Shown: one piece after another, positions 49,725-59,712 of the stretch
How positions within the stretch are numbered: position 1 is the first letter of the stretch
Layout: each line of letters starts with the position of its first letter
DNA from: Pseudoxanthomonas sp. X-1
GTDB taxonomy: Bacteria; Pseudomonadota; Gammaproteobacteria; Xanthomonadales; Xanthomonadaceae
Direction: 5' to 3'
Length of the DNA stretch: 64,000 bases
Assembly: GCF_020042665.1 (NCBI RefSeq)
Contig: NZ_CP083376.1
Location: 401,001 to 465,000, forward strand
Notes under the pieces: model-generated
Told to the model about the DNA's origin: nothing
Seen by the model: the letters and a program-made list of their open reading frames with translations, nothing else
The model's database searches: none
Position numbers and translations under genes: made by a program

Positions 49725-50533
49725 CGGGCCTTGATCGGCATCGCCGGCAGGCCGCCGCTGGCCAGCTTCTGCTTGGCCTCGGCCAGTTCGCTGGCGGTGG
49801 CGTAGGGCCCCATGCGCACGCGATAGACGGTCTTGCCGGCCGAGTCGCCCGATTCCACCCGCGCGCTCAGGCCCAGCATCGCGATCTTGGCCTTGACCGC
49901 CTCGGCATCGCCGGAGGCGCTGAAGCTGCCGGCCTGCAGGATGTAGGCGACATCGCCGGCGGCGCTGGCCACCGCGTTGGACGCGGCGGCCTGGGCGACG
50001 CTGGTCTGGGTCGGCGTGGCCGAGGGCACCTTGGTGATCTCGTCCAGCGGCGTGGGCTGCTGCGCCGCGGCGGTCGTGGTCTCGGCGACGGGCTGCGGCT
50101 GGCCGGCATTCTTGGCCGCGTCCTCGCGGGCCTGCTGCGCGGCCAGCTTTGCCTTGCGGTCGGCCTCGGCACGCGCGCTGGCGGCCAGTTCGGCGTCGGA
50201 CATCTGCACTTCGCGGCCCGGCAGCAGGGTGTAGAAGTCGTACTGGGTCGGACGCTCGGGCGGCTTCTTGGCCGTCTCGGCGGTGGCCGCGGGCGCGGCA
50301 CCGGTGTCGGTGGCGGCCGGCGGCGTGGCGCTGTCGTCCTCGCTCACCGGTGCGGGCCGCGCGTCGGGGTTGGGCTTGGGCCGCAGGAAGGTCTCGCCAT
50401 CCTTCTTCATCAGGTCCGGCACGATGAAGAACGCCGCCGCGCCGAGGACCAGCCCGGCGATCAGCCAGACCCAGCCGGGCGTGCCGTTGCCGGAGGTGCG
50501 CTTGGCCTGGGATTTACCGCGTCGTGCCGCCAT
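49721..50533 (-). CDS. SPOR-domain protein, FtsN-like
   Basis: A bitopic membrane protein of 270 residues: a short basic cytoplasmic part, one membrane helix (about 22-42), a low-complexity Ala/Pro/Thr/Lys linker (about 50-195), and a C-terminal SPOR domain (about 196-270) that binds denuded glycan at division septa. This layout is that of FtsN, and its place next to argS is the classic one in gammaproteobacteria. Its function as the trigger of division is inferred. The E. coli essential cytoplasmic motif is not obvious in the short N-terminus. Confidence 0.82.
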   Translation of the reverse strand: MAARRGKSQAKRTSGNGTPGWVWLIAGLVLGAAAFFIVPDLMKKDGETFLRPKPNPDARPAPVSEDDSATPPAATDTGAAPAATAETAKKPPERPTQYDFYTLLPGREVQMSDAELAASARAEADRKAKLAAQQAREDAAKNAGQPQPVAETTTAAAQQPTPLDEITKVPSATPTQTSVAQAAASNAVASAAGDVAYILQAGSFSASGDAEAVKAKIAMLGLSARVESGDSAGKTVYRVRMGPYATASELAEAKQKLASGGLPAMPIKAR

Positions 50534-50560
50534 CTTGTGCTTGTTCTCGTGGAAGTCGTC

Positions 50561-52252
50561 TTACATGCGCTCGGGCGCGGACACGCCCAGCAGGTCCAGG
50601 CCGTTGGCCAGGGCCTGGCGCACCGCCAGGGCCAGCGCCAGGCGCGCGTTGCGCGCATCGGCGTCGTCGATGAGGATCGGTTCGCCGTCGTACCAGGCCT
50701 GGAAAGCATAGGCCAGTTCGCGCAGGTATTGCGCGATGGCGTGCGGCTCGAGTGAAACGCCGGCCGCCTCGACCACCTCCGGATAACGCGACAGCTCCAC
50801 CATCAGCGCGATCGAGGCCGCGTCCTCCAGCGAGGGCAGCGCGGCGATGCCCGCGTCCTGATCGTAGGCCGCGTAGCCTTTCTCCTCGACGCGGCGCAGC
50901 AGGCTGCACACGCGCGCGTGGGCGTACTGCACGTAGAAGACCGGGTTGTCCTTGCTCTGCTCGCGCGCCAGGTCGATGTCGAAGGTCAGCTGCGAATCGG
51001 GCTTGCGCGCGATCAGGAACCAGCGCGTGGCGTCGGCGCCGGCTTCCTCGATCAGGTCGCGCAGGGTCAGGTAGCTGCCGGCGCGCTTGGACAGTTTCAC
51101 TTCCTCCCCGCCGCGCATCACCGTGACCATCTGGTGCAGCACGTATTCGGGCCAGCCCTTGGGGATGCCCAAGTCCAGCGCCTGCAGGCCGGCGCGCACG
51201 CGCGCCAGCGAGCCGTGGTGGTCGGCGCCCAGCTCGGTGATCGCGCGCTCGTAGCCGCGCTGCCACTTGGACAGGTGATAGGCCACGTCCGGCACGAAGT
51301 AGGTGTAGGTGCCATCGGACTTGCGCATCACGCGGTCCTTGTCGTCGCCGTAGTCGGTCGACTTCAACCACAGCGCGCCGCCCTCCTCGTAGGTGTGGCC
51401 GGACCTGATCAGTGTCTCGACGGTCTCCTCGACCTTGCCGTCGCGGTAGAGCGCGCTCTCCAGGAAGTACACGTCGAAGCCGACGCCGAAGGCGGCCAGG
51501 TCGGCGTTCTGCTCGCGGCGCAGATAGGCCACGGCGAAGCGGCGGATGGCATCGAGGTCCTCGATGTCCTTGGCGCCGGTGATGGTGTGGCCTTCGATCT
51601 CGATGGCATCGCCGCGCAGATAGGCGGCGGCGACGTCGGCGATGTAGTCGCCGTTGTAGGCCGCTTCCGGCCAGTCGGCGTCGCCCGGCTTGAGGCCGTG
51701 CAGGCGCGCGTAGGTGGACTTGGCCAGGTTCTCGATTTGTACGCCGGCGTCGTTGTAGTAGAACTCGCGCCTGGTGTTCCAGCCGTTGGCCGCCAGCACG
51801 CGCGCCAGACAGTCGCCGATCACCGCGGCGCGGCCGTGGCCCACGTGCAGCGGGCCGGTCGGATTGGCCGAGACGTATTCCACGCCGACCGTGCGACCGG
51901 CGCCGGAGGTGTTGCGGCCGTACTGCGCGCCCTGGGTCAGGGCGGCCACGGCCTGGCGCTGGTAGGCGGCGTTGGTCAGGTGGAAGTTGATGAAGCCCGG
52001 GCCGGCGATCTCGATCCGGGCGATGTCGGCGCTGGGCGACAGCGCATCGACCAGCGCCTGGGCCAGGGCGCGCGGATTGCTGCGCGCCGGCTTGGCCAGC
52101 AGCATCGCGGCATTGGTGGCGAAATCGCCGTGCTCGCGGGTCTTGGGACGCTCGACGGTGAAGTCCGGGGTGGCGGTCTCGGCGGGCAGGGTGCCGGCCT
52201 GGCGCAGGGCGTCGATGCCCTGGGCGATGCGGGCACGGAGGTCGGATTTCAC
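50561..52252 (-). CDS. argS: Arginyl-tRNA synthetase
   Basis: This class I synthetase charges tRNA-Arg. The 563-residue form starts at GTG 52252 and matches the length of relatives; another GTG at 52276 is possible but adds residues not conserved. The HIGH motif appears as GPLHVGHGR, the KMSKS motif as VKLSKRAG, and the C-terminal anticodon-binding DALR domain begins with [17 protein letters not shown]. The SPOR gene follows 27 bases downstream, so the whole chain to the hydrolase may be one transcript. Confidence 0.95.
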   Translation of the reverse strand: MKSDLRARIAQGIDALRQAGTLPAETATPDFTVERPKTREHGDFATNAAMLLAKPARSNPRALAQALVDALSPSADIARIEIAGPGFINFHLTNAAYQRQAVAALTQGAQYGRNTSGAGRTVGVEYVSANPTGPLHVGHGRAAVIGDCLARVLAANGWNTRREFYYNDAGVQIENLAKSTYARLHGLKPGDADWPEAAYNGDYIADVAAAYLRGDAIEIEGHTITGAKDIEDLDAIRRFAVAYLRREQNADLAAFGVGFDVYFLESALYRDGKVEETVETLIRSGHTYEEGGALWLKSTDYGDDKDRVMRKSDGTYTYFVPDVAYHLSKWQRGYERAITELGADHHGSLARVRAGLQALDLGIPKGWPEYVLHQMVTVMRGGEEVKLSKRAGSYLTLRDLIEEAGADATRWFLIARKPDSQLTFDIDLAREQSKDNPVFYVQYAHARVCSLLRRVEEKGYAAYDQDAGIAALPSLEDAASIALMVELSRYPEVVEAAGVSLEPHAIAQYLRELAYAFQAWYDGEPILIDDADARNARLALALAVRQALANGLDLLGVSAPERM

Positions 52253-52348
52253 GGGGCTTTTCGCTCGATGGGACACGCGGGACCGGGCATTTTAGCCCAC
52301 AGCCGCCCCGCGGCCGGCACCGGCGTGGATCTCCTCGCCGCGCGCCCC

Positions 52349-53023
52349 TCATACCCATCCGCGTGCGGCCAGCGAGACCGGCGCGCCTTCGCCGATCACG
52401 AAGTGGTCCAGCAGACGGACGTCCACCAGCGCCAGGGCCTCCTTGAGCCGCTCGGTGACCGCGCGGTCGGCGGCGGACGGCTCCGGGTTTCCGGACGGGT
52501 GGTTGTGGGCCACGATCACCGCCGCGGCGTTGAGCGCCAGTGCGCGCCTGATCACCTCGCGCGGGTGGACCTCGGAGGCGTTCAGGCTGCCGGCGAACAG
52601 CTCCTCGAAGGCCAGTGCCCGGTGCCGCGTATCCAGGAAGAGCGCCGCGAACACTTCCCGCGTACGGGCCCGCAGCTTCAGCGCGAAGTAGCGTCCGGCG
52701 GCGTTCGGGTTGGTCAGCGCCTCCCCACGCGCCAGGCCGGCGGCCAGGTGGCGCTGGCCCAGCTCCAGCGCGGCGGCCAGCTGGCAGGCGCGTGCCGGCC
52801 CCAGGCCGGGCAGGGTGGCCAGCGCCTTGGGCGGGTGGTCGAGCAGGCCGCGCAGCGGGCCGTGGCTGGCGAGCAGGTCGCGCGCGGTCCGGACCGCGTC
52901 GCGTCCGGCCAGGCCCGAGCCGAGGAAGATCGCCAGAAGTTCGGCGTCGGAGAGCGTGCCGGCGCCGCGCGCCATCAGCTTTTCGCGGGGACGTTCCTCG
53001 GCGGGCCAGTCGCGGATGTGCAT
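52349..53023 (-). CDS. radC: RadC family protein
   Basis: The protein of 224 residues consists of an N-terminal helix-hairpin-helix-like region (about 1-100) and a JAMM/MPN domain (about 105-224) with the zinc motif [14 protein letters not shown] and an upstream Glu. RadC homologues were once named for DNA repair, which is no longer accepted, and their true role is uncertain. AAGGAAG precedes the ATG at 53023. It faces coaBC divergently, the usual arrangement. Confidence 0.9.
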   Translation of the reverse strand: MHIRDWPAEERPREKLMARGAGTLSDAELLAIFLGSGLAGRDAVRTARDLLASHGPLRGLLDHPPKALATLPGLGPARACQLAAALELGQRHLAAGLARGEALTNPNAAGRYFALKLRARTREVFAALFLDTRHRALAFEELFAGSLNASEVHPREVIRRALALNAAAVIVAHNHPSGNPEPSAADRAVTERLKEALALVDVRLLDHFVIGEGAPVSLAARGWV

Positions 53024-53163
53024 GGATGCTTCCTTGGCTTGGAATGCGCCGCTTCCGTGCGGCGTCATGGCGATTGTTCCCGAGGCTCATGCCCTGGGGT
53101 TATCAGACCCGGGAGGGGCGTCGGGTAAGCTGTCGCCTTAGTTCTGGTTCGGAAAATTCTGAC

Positions 53164-54378
53164 GTGGCCCAGGCCCTGGAAGGACAACGCATCCTGCTGT
53201 GCGTTGGCGGCGGCATTGCCGCCTATAAATCATTGGAACTGGTGCGCCGGCTGCGCGATGCCGGCGCACAGGTGCAGGTGGCGATGACCGCCGGCGCCCA
53301 GCAGTTCGTCACCCCGCTGAGCTTCCAGGCCCTGTCCGGGCAGCCCACGCGCACCAGCCTGTGGGACAGCGCCGCCGAGGCCTCGATGGGCCATATCGAA
53401 CTGGCGCGCTGGGCCGACCGGGTGCTGATCGCCCCGGCCACCGCCGACCTGCTGGCCCACCTGGCCCACGGCCTAGCCGACGACCTGGTGACCACCCTGG
53501 CGCTGGCGACCACCGCGCCCATCACCGTGTGCCCGGCGATGAACCACATCATGTGGAAGCACGCCGCCACCCAGGCCAACCTGGCCACCCTGCGTGCGCG
53601 TGGGGTGCAGGTGGTCGGGCCCGAGGACGGCCCGCTGGCCGAGGGCGAGTCCGGCCCCGGCCGCCTGACCGAACCCGACGCGATCGTCGCGGCGCTCGCC
53701 CGCGCGGCGCAGCCGGCCATCCCGCTCGACGGCCCGCTGGCCGGGCTGCACGTGGTCGTCAGCGCCGGTCCCACCTATGAGGACCTGGATCCGGTGCGCT
53801 ATCTGGGCAACCGCAGCAGCGGCAAGATGGGCTTCGCCGTGGCCCAGGCCGCCGCCAGGCGCGGGGCCAAGGTCACCCTGATCGCCGGCCCGGTGAACCT
53901 GGGCACGCCGCCCGGCGTCACCCGCGTGGACGTGCGCTCGGCCGCGCAGATGCGCGCGGCGGTGTTCGGCGCATTCCCGGCCGATGTCTACATCGGCGCC
54001 GCCGCGGTCGCCGACTACACCCCGCGTGCGCCGGCGCCCAACAAGATCAAGAAGTCCAGCGAATCGCTGGCCCTGGACCTGGTGCGCACGCCGGACATCC
54101 TGGCCGAGGTCGCCGCTTCGGTGCAGCCGCTCAAGCTGGTGGTCGGTTTCGCCGCCGAGACCGAGAACGTGGCCGAATATGCGCGCGGCAAGCTCATCGC
54201 CAAGCGCCTGGACATGGTCGTGGCCAACCGGGTCGGGATCCCCGACGGGGGCTTCGAGAGCGACAGCAACGCGATGACCGCGTTCTGGAAGGACGGCCAG
54301 CGCGAGTTCCCCTCTGCGGCTAAGACCGCGCTGGCCGAGGCGCTGGTGGACCTGATCGGGGAGCGCCTGCGCGCATGA
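53164..54378 (+). CDS. coaBC: Bifunctional phosphopantothenoylcysteine decarboxylase / synthetase
   Basis: CoaBC makes 4'-phosphopantetheine from phosphopantothenate in two steps. The 404-residue protein has an N-terminal FMN-dependent CoaC domain (1-180; [31 protein letters not shown], catalytic Cys in CPAMNHIMW) and a CoaB domain (190-404; [26 protein letters not shown]). The GTG at 53164 gives the usual N-terminus; no ATG fits. It overlaps dut by four bases and forms the conserved coaBC-dut-algC cluster. Confidence 0.93.
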   Translation: MAQALEGQRILLCVGGGIAAYKSLELVRRLRDAGAQVQVAMTAGAQQFVTPLSFQALSGQPTRTSLWDSAAEASMGHIELARWADRVLIAPATADLLAHLAHGLADDLVTTLALATTAPITVCPAMNHIMWKHAATQANLATLRARGVQVVGPEDGPLAEGESGPGRLTEPDAIVAALARAAQPAIPLDGPLAGLHVVVSAGPTYEDLDPVRYLGNRSSGKMGFAVAQAAARRGAKVTLIAGPVNLGTPPGVTRVDVRSAAQMRAAVFGAFPADVYIGAAAVADYTPRAPAPNKIKKSSESLALDLVRTPDILAEVAASVQPLKLVVGFAAETENVAEYARGKLIAKRLDMVVANRVGIPDGGFESDSNAMTAFWKDGQREFPSAAKTALAEALVDLIGERLRA

Positions 54379-54833
54379 GCCTGCCGATGGAAGTCAAACT
54401 GCTGGACCCGCGCTTCGGCGAGACCTGGCCGCTGCCGGCCTACGCCACCCCGGCCAGCGCCGGGCTGGATCTGCGCGCGGCGCTGGAGACCCCCCTCACC
54501 CTGGGGCCGGGCGAGACGGTGCTGGTGCCCAGCGGCATCGCCATCCACCTGGCCGATCCCAACCTGTGCGCCGTGGTGCTGCCGCGCTCGGGCCTGGGCC
54601 ATCGCCACGGCATCGTGCTCGGCAACGGCACCGGCCTGATCGATGCCGACTACCAGGGCCCGCTGCTGATCAGCCTGTGGAACCGCAGCAGCGAGGCCTT
54701 CGCGATCCAGCCCGGCGACCGGGTCGCCCAACTGGTGGTGTTGCCCATCGCGCGCGTAGCGTTGAAGATCGTGGATACTTTCGTGGAAAGCGCGCGTGGA
54801 GAAGGGGGCTTCGGCCACACGGGCGTCCGCTGA
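54375..54833 (+). CDS. dut: Deoxyuridine 5'-triphosphate nucleotidohydrolase
   Basis: The trimeric dUTPase keeps uracil out of DNA and supplies dUMP. The protein of 152 residues has the five usual motifs: [31 protein letters not shown], the GDRVAQLV strand, and the C-terminal GGFGHTG lid. Its ATG overlaps the coaBC stop as ATGA. algC follows after 17 bases. Confidence 0.95.
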   Translation: MSLPMEVKLLDPRFGETWPLPAYATPASAGLDLRAALETPLTLGPGETVLVPSGIAIHLADPNLCAVVLPRSGLGHRHGIVLGNGTGLIDADYQGPLLISLWNRSSEAFAIQPGDRVAQLVVLPIARVALKIVDTFVESARGEGGFGHTGVR

Positions 54834-54850
54834 CAGGGGCGAAGCGTCGC

Positions 54851-57220
54851 ATGGCTGGATTCAAACGAGGGACCGTGAAGACGGGCGGCGGCAAACACGT
54901 GTTGCTGCTGTCCGGCCTGCTGGTGCTGCTGGCCGCATGGTTCGGCTGGAACGCCTGGGTGCTCTACCAGGAAGGTGCGCGCCGCGACGCGCTGCTGCAG
55001 GCGCGCGATGCCGCCGTGCAGGGCCTGCAGCAGAACCTGCAGACGCAGACCGCGCGGCTGGACCAGCGCGTGGCCACGCCCGCCTTCCAGGCGGCGGTGA
55101 GCGCCGATGACACCGCCGCGGTCGGCGCGGCGATCAAGGCCGGCTGGCCGGAAGTGGAGGCCGTCGACCTGCTGCCGGCCGACCTCCAGGCCGCCTACGC
55201 CGATGCCGAGACCTTCGGCTACAGCAAGCTGGCGCTGCTGGAAGCCGCGCAGCAGGCCAAGGGCGCGATCGTCGGCGCGGTGCGCGACGGCAAGGACACC
55301 GGCCTGGCGCTGGCCGTGCCGGTGCAGTCGCGCCTGCTCTACGTGCGCCTGCCGGTGGCGCTGCTGACCGGCCCGGTCGATGGCGCCCAGGTCGCCGGCG
55401 CCTACCTGGGCCTGCGCCAGGGCGGCTTCACGCTGCGCGAGGTCGGTGACGCAGGGCTGTCCGGCGTCGCCGACGCGCTCTCGCGCCCGGTCGGAGAGAC
55501 CGGCCTGCGCGTGGTGGCCGCCGTCCCCGACGGGAGCGAGGAGCCGCTGGGCCTGGGCACGCTGCCCTGCGCCATCGTGGCCGCGCTGCTGCTGGTGCTG
55601 GCGGCGCTGGTGGCCGCGTTGTCCACCGGCAAGGTCAAGCTCAAGGTGCCCGAGCTGCGCCGCGGCAAGGACGAGGAGGCTGCCGAAGACGGCCTGACCC
55701 TGAGCGAGGCCGTGCAGTCCCAGCGCGCCGCCGCGGCGGCCAGGGCGGCGGACGAGGCCGATCCCGAGGCGACCGACACCGACACGCCGGTCGAGGCCAC
55801 CGACCCGGCCGCCGCGCCCGCCGCCAGACTGGTGCGCGGCGTGGCCGTGGACCCGGGCATCTTCCGGGCGTACGACATCCGCGGCGTGGTCGGCAAGACG
55901 TTGAGCGTGCCGGTGGCCGAGCTGATCGGCCAGGCGATCGGCTCGGTGATGGCCGAGCAGGGCCTGACCGAAGTGGTCGTCGCGCGCGACGGCCGCCTGT
56001 CCGGCCCGGAGCTGTCCACCGGCCTGATCGAGGGCCTGCGCAAGGCCGGCCGCGACGTCATCGACATCGGCATGGTGCCCACGCCCGTGGCGTACTTCGC
56101 CGCCTTCCAGCTGCGCACCGGCACCTGCGTGGCGGTCACCGGCAGCCACAATCCACCGGACTACAACGGCTTCAAGATCGTGGTCGGGGGCGAGACGCTG
56201 TCCGGCGCCACCATCACCGACCTCTACACCCGCGTCAGCGAAGGGCGCCTGCACAGCGCCGAACGCGGCGGCCTGACCCAGCGCGAGATCGCCGAGGACT
56301 ACGTCCAGCGCATCGCCGGCGACGTGCAGCTGGCGCGTCCGCTCAAGGTCGTGGTCGATGCCGGCAACGGCGTGGCCGGCGAGATCGCCCCGGTGCTGCT
56401 GGAGGCCATCGGCGCCGAGGTCGTGCCGCTGTACTGCGACATCGACGGCACCTTCCCCAACCATCACCCCGATCCCAGCGAGCCGGACAACCTGCTCGAC
56501 CTGGCTTCGACGGTGAAGCGCTTCGAGGCCGACCTGGGCCTGGCCTTCGACGGCGACGGCGACCGGCTGGGCGTGGTCACCCGGGATGGCCACGTCATCT
56601 TTCCTGACCGCCTGTTGATGCTGTTCGCCGCCGACGTGCTCGAACGCAACCCCGGCGCCATGGTGATCTACGACGTCAAGTGCACCGGCAAGCTGCAGGG
56701 CTGGACGCTGCGCAACGGCGGCACGCCGATGATGTGGCAGACCGGGCATTCGCTGATCAAGGCCAAGATGCGCGAGACCGGCGCGGAACTGGCCGGCGAG
56801 ATGAGCGGGCACTTCTTCTTCCAGGAGCGCTGGTACGGCTTCGACGACGGCCTGTATGCCGCCGCGCGCCTGCTGGAGATCCTGGCCGCGCGCGACGACC
56901 AGACGCCCAGCGAGATCCTCGACGCGCTGCCCGACGGCGTGTCCACGCCGGAGATCAAGGTCGAGGTACCGGCCGGCAACGCGCACGCCATCGTGCAGGC
57001 GTTCGTGGCGGCGGCGCGGTTCGATGGCGCGCGCCTGTCCACCATCGACGGCCTGCGCGCCGACTGGGACGACGGCTGGGGGCTGGTGCGTGCCTCCAAC
57101 ACCACCCCGGTGCTGGTGCTGCGCTTCGAGGCCGACGACGCGACCGCGCTGGAGCGCATCCGCAGCGCGTTCCGCAGCCAGCTGCAGGCGGTGGCGCCGG
57201 AGCTCAAGCCCCGCTTCTGA
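54851..57220 (+). CDS. algC: Phosphomannomutase/phosphoglucomutase with N-terminal membrane-anchored domain
   Basis: The protein has 789 residues instead of about 460. Residues 17-37 and about 240-263 are membrane segments that enclose an extracytoplasmic domain (about 40-235), followed by a charged linker. The catalytic alpha-D-phosphohexomutase part starts near 330, with the phosphoserine Ser432 in TGSHNPPDYNGFK, the metal loop DGDGDRLG, GEMSGHFFF and the phosphate-binding RASNTTPVL. It interconverts mannose- and glucose-phosphates for surface glycans, and it ends the coaBC-dut cluster as in Pseudomonas. The N-terminal module suggests control by an external signal, which is inference. Confidence 0.9.
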   Translation: MAGFKRGTVKTGGGKHVLLLSGLLVLLAAWFGWNAWVLYQEGARRDALLQARDAAVQGLQQNLQTQTARLDQRVATPAFQAAVSADDTAAVGAAIKAGWPEVEAVDLLPADLQAAYADAETFGYSKLALLEAAQQAKGAIVGAVRDGKDTGLALAVPVQSRLLYVRLPVALLTGPVDGAQVAGAYLGLRQGGFTLREVGDAGLSGVADALSRPVGETGLRVVAAVPDGSEEPLGLGTLPCAIVAALLLVLAALVAALSTGKVKLKVPELRRGKDEEAAEDGLTLSEAVQSQRAAAAARAADEADPEATDTDTPVEATDPAAAPAARLVRGVAVDPGIFRAYDIRGVVGKTLSVPVAELIGQAIGSVMAEQGLTEVVVARDGRLSGPELSTGLIEGLRKAGRDVIDIGMVPTPVAYFAAFQLRTGTCVAVTGSHNPPDYNGFKIVVGGETLSGATITDLYTRVSEGRLHSAERGGLTQREIAEDYVQRIAGDVQLARPLKVVVDAGNGVAGEIAPVLLEAIGAEVVPLYCDIDGTFPNHHPDPSEPDNLLDLASTVKRFEADLGLAFDGDGDRLGVVTRDGHVIFPDRLLMLFAADVLERNPGAMVIYDVKCTGKLQGWTLRNGGTPMMWQTGHSLIKAKMRETGAELAGEMSGHFFFQERWYGFDDGLYAAARLLEILAARDDQTPSEILDALPDGVSTPEIKVEVPAGNAHAIVQAFVAAARFDGARLSTIDGLRADWDDGWGLVRASNTTPVLVLRFEADDATALERIRSAFRSQLQAVAPELKPRF

Positions 57221-57239
57221 GGCCCGCACTGTCGCGAAA

Positions 57240-57255
57240 CCCGAGCGGGCTCGGG
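57240..57255 (+). terminator. Small stem-loop after algC
   Basis: CCCGAG (57240-57245) pairs with CTCGGG (57250-57255) across a 4-base loop, 20 bases beyond the stop. No T-run follows, so it is a weak terminator candidate. Confidence 0.35.
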
Positions 57256-57289
57256 CAGGCCAAGGTCGCCGGCGCGGCAACGACATCGT

Positions 57290-57366
57290 GTGAGCCGCCC
57301 TTGTGGCCTTTTCGGCCAATGGGGGACGATGAGGCTCTACCGGTAAAAGGCACGGGCGGCTCCCGC
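57290..57366. repeat. Variant family A palindromic repeat
   Basis: GTGAGCCGCCCTTGTG (57290-57305) is inverted in CACGGGCGGCTCCCGC (57351-57366), with a differing centre. It lies between algC and the DUF4124-like gene in a gap of about 250 bases that has no gene. Confidence 0.6.
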
Positions 57367-57471
57367 AACATTGTCAGGCCTTGGGGCATCCAGCAGCGTG
57401 GGGCCGGCCACGCCAGCCTGCGGCTGGCTCGCGAAGCGAGTTCCGCACAGGGGCCCGGCTACCGCACCACC

Positions 57472-58125
57472 TCAGCCGTTGGCGGCAGCGCTGGCCTTCA
57501 TGTCGCGGTAGCGCCGCAAGGTGTCCTCCACCTCGGCACCCAGCTGCGTGCGCTGCTGCTCGAAGCTGCTCAACAGCGCCTGCTGGCGCAGCAGATCGGT
57601 ATGGCGCTGGCGGATGTCCTCGGCCAGCTTGGCCTCGACCTTGCGACCGGCCAGTTCGGCGCCACCGGCCTGCTGCAGCTTGCCCACCAGCGCCTCGCGC
57701 ATGCTGGTCAGGTTGTAGCGCGCGGTCTGCACGTTGTTCTCGATCAGCGTGGTGCGCTCGGTGAACACGCGCTTGAGTTCGTCTTCGGAGGCGTAGGACA
57801 GCAGCATCGCCTGCTCGGTGCGCCTGCGCGTGTCCTGGGCGGCCTGGTCGGCCTGCGCCTGGGCGGCCGCGGCGGCCAGGTCGGCGCGCTGCTCGGCGGT
57901 CAGCGCCTGGCCGACCGCCCCGGTGCGCGCGCCGCTGCTGGCGCTGAATTCGTCGCGCGCGCTGTTGACCTGTTCCGGCGGCAGCGCATCGGAGCAGGTG
58001 CGGCCGCTCTTGGGGTCGTTCCAGCAGTAGAGCTTCTTGGCCTTGGGCGCATCCTGCGCGCCCGCCGTCAGCGCCGCCGCGGCCAGCGGCAGCATCAGCA
58101 TCGCGGCGAACCTGGTCCTGGTCAT
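57472..58125 (-). CDS. Exported DUF4124-like protein
   Basis: This protein of 217 residues starts with a signal peptide (about 1-23) and then the DUF4124 mark KKLYCWNDPKSGRTCSDALPP with two cysteines that may form a disulfide. The rest (about 80-215) is strongly helical and charged, with predicted coiled coil. Function unknown. AAGGGGG precedes the ATG by about 6 bases. It lies 26 bases downstream of pyrE on the same strand and may be cotranscribed. Confidence 0.75.
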   Translation of the reverse strand: MTRTRFAAMLMLPLAAAALTAGAQDAPKAKKLYCWNDPKSGRTCSDALPPEQVNSARDEFSASSGARTGAVGQALTAEQRADLAAAAAQAQADQAAQDTRRRTEQAMLLSYASEDELKRVFTERTTLIENNVQTARYNLTSMREALVGKLQQAGGAELAGRKVEAKLAEDIRQRHTDLLRQQALLSSFEQQRTQLGAEVEDTLRRYRDMKASAAANG

Positions 58126-58151
58126 GACAGCCCCCTTGCTGCCAGTGGCGA

Positions 58152-58808
58152 TTACGCGGCGCTGCCGTAACGGGCCCGGTAGGCCAGCAGCTGCTCGCGG
58201 TGGCCCACAAGTTCCGCATTTTCCCCGGCGAATGCAAGCAGGTCGTGCAGGCTGGCCACCGCGATCACCGGCACCCCGGTCTCGGCGGCCACGCGCTGGG
58301 CGGCCGAGAGGCGCTGGCCTTCCTCGCCGAGGATCTCCTGGCGGTCCAGCGCCACCACGATCCCGGCCGGCACGCCGCCGGCGGCGGTGATCAGGCCCAG
58401 TGCCTCGCGGATGGCGGTGCCGGCGGTGATCACGTCGTCCACGATCAGCACCCGGCGCTCGTCCAGCGGCGCGCCGATCAGCATGCCGCCCTCGCCGTGG
58501 TCCTTGGCTTCCTTGCGGTTGAAGGCCAGCGGCAGGTCGCGGCCGCGGCGGGCGAATTCCATGCCCAGCGCGGTGGCCAACGGGATGCCCTTGTAGGCCG
58601 GGCCGAACAGCAGGTCGAACGATACCCCGGCCTCCTCGATCGCATCGGCGTAGCAGGTGGCCAGTTCGGCCAGCGCCGCGCCGCTGTCGAAGCGTCCGGC
58701 GTTGAAGAAGTAGGGGCTCAGGCGGCCGGACTTGAGGGTGAACTCGCCGAAGCGCAGCGCGTTGGCGTGCAGGGCCAGCTGGAGAAAGCGCGCACGGTGG
58801 TTGGACAT
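58152..58808 (-). CDS. pyrE: Orotate phosphoribosyltransferase
   Basis: PyrE joins orotate to PRPP to make orotidine monophosphate, the fifth step of pyrimidine synthesis. The protein of 218 residues has the PRPP motif VLIVDDVITAGTA and the flexible loop FNRKEAKDHGEGG. The N-terminal LKSGRLSPYFFNAG is typical. It is divergent from the exonuclease III gene 103 bases away, an arrangement conserved from Pseudomonas. Confidence 0.94.
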   Translation of the reverse strand: MSNHRARFLQLALHANALRFGEFTLKSGRLSPYFFNAGRFDSGAALAELATCYADAIEEAGVSFDLLFGPAYKGIPLATALGMEFARRGRDLPLAFNRKEAKDHGEGGMLIGAPLDERRVLIVDDVITAGTAIREALGLITAAGGVPAGIVVALDRQEILGEEGQRLSAAQRVAAETGVPVIAVASLHDLLAFAGENAELVGHREQLLAYRARYGSAA

Positions 58809-58911
58809 GGGCGGCGTCGTGGACGGATGGGGACCGGCAAAGGGTAGCAGGCGGCGGCGCCCGGATCGGGCGGTATGCTTGCGACTCGCTTCTGTCTTCG
58901 GCTCCAACTTC

Positions 58912-59712
58912 ATGCGCATCATCAGCTTCAATGCCAACGGCCTGCGCTCGGCCGCGTCCAAAGGGTTTTTCGAGTGGTTCGCGGGGCAGGACGCCGACGT
59001 GCTGTGCGTGCAGGAAACCAAGGCCCAGGAACACCAGCTGGCGGGACCGGAGTTCCTGCCGCCTGGCTACAAGGCCTACTTTCGCGACGCGACCACCAAG
59101 AAGGGCTATTCGGGCGTCGCGATCTACAGCAAGGTCGAGCCCGACGAGATCCGCACCAGCCTGGGCTGGCCGGAATTCGACGAGGAGGGGCGCTACCTGG
59201 AGGCGCGATTCGGCAACCTGAGCGTGGTGTCCTTCTACATCCCCTCCGGCTCCTCGGGCGAGCTGCGCCAGGGCTACAAGTTCCGGGTCATGGAATGGCT
59301 CAAGCCGATCCTGGACCAGTGGCTGGCCAGCGGCCGCGACTACGTCCTGTGCGGGGACTGGAACATCGTGCGCACCCGGCTGGACATCCGCAACTGGACC
59401 AGCAACCAGAAGAACTCCGGCTGCCTGCCGCCCGAGCGTGACTGGCTCAACGGCCTGTGCGCCGACGACGGCGCACAGGCCGATGTGCCCGCAGGCCGCG
59501 GCTGGGTCGATGCCTACCGCGTGCTGCATCCGGAAGGGCAGGACTACACCTGGTGGTCCAACCGCGGCGCGGCGCGCGCCAACAACGTGGGGTGGCGCAT
59601 CGATTACCAGTTCGCCACCCCCGGCTTGCGCGATCGCCTGCGCGGCTGCGCGATCTACCGCGAGCAGCGCTTCTCCGACCATGCGCCGTTCACCGTGGAC
59701 TACGCCCGGTGA
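58912..59712 (+). CDS. xth: Exonuclease III family AP endonuclease
   Basis: This enzyme of 266 residues cleaves DNA at abasic sites and degrades 3' ends. All key residues appear present: E in VQETK, the Asp/Asn pair in CGDWNIV, D in WRIDYQFATP and the D-H pair in SDHAPF. In Pseudomonas the gene in this position next to pyrE is crc, a relative that lost nuclease function; the intact residues here argue for a real nuclease. The MFS gene overlaps its stop by four bases. Confidence 0.87.
   Translation: MRIISFNANGLRSAASKGFFEWFAGQDADVLCVQETKAQEHQLAGPEFLPPGYKAYFRDATTKKGYSGVAIYSKVEPDEIRTSLGWPEFDEEGRYLEARFGNLSVVSFYIPSGSSGELRQGYKFRVMEWLKPILDQWLASGRDYVLCGDWNIVRTRLDIRNWTSNQKNSGCLPPERDWLNGLCADDGAQADVPAGRGWVDAYRVLHPEGQDYTWWSNRGAARANNVGWRIDYQFATPGLRDRLRGCAIYREQRFSDHAPFTVDYAR

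Noticed and set aside
54650..57319. An 889-codon open frame antisense to dut and algC
   Set aside because: It is an open shadow frame created by GC-rich third positions and has no recognisable domain.
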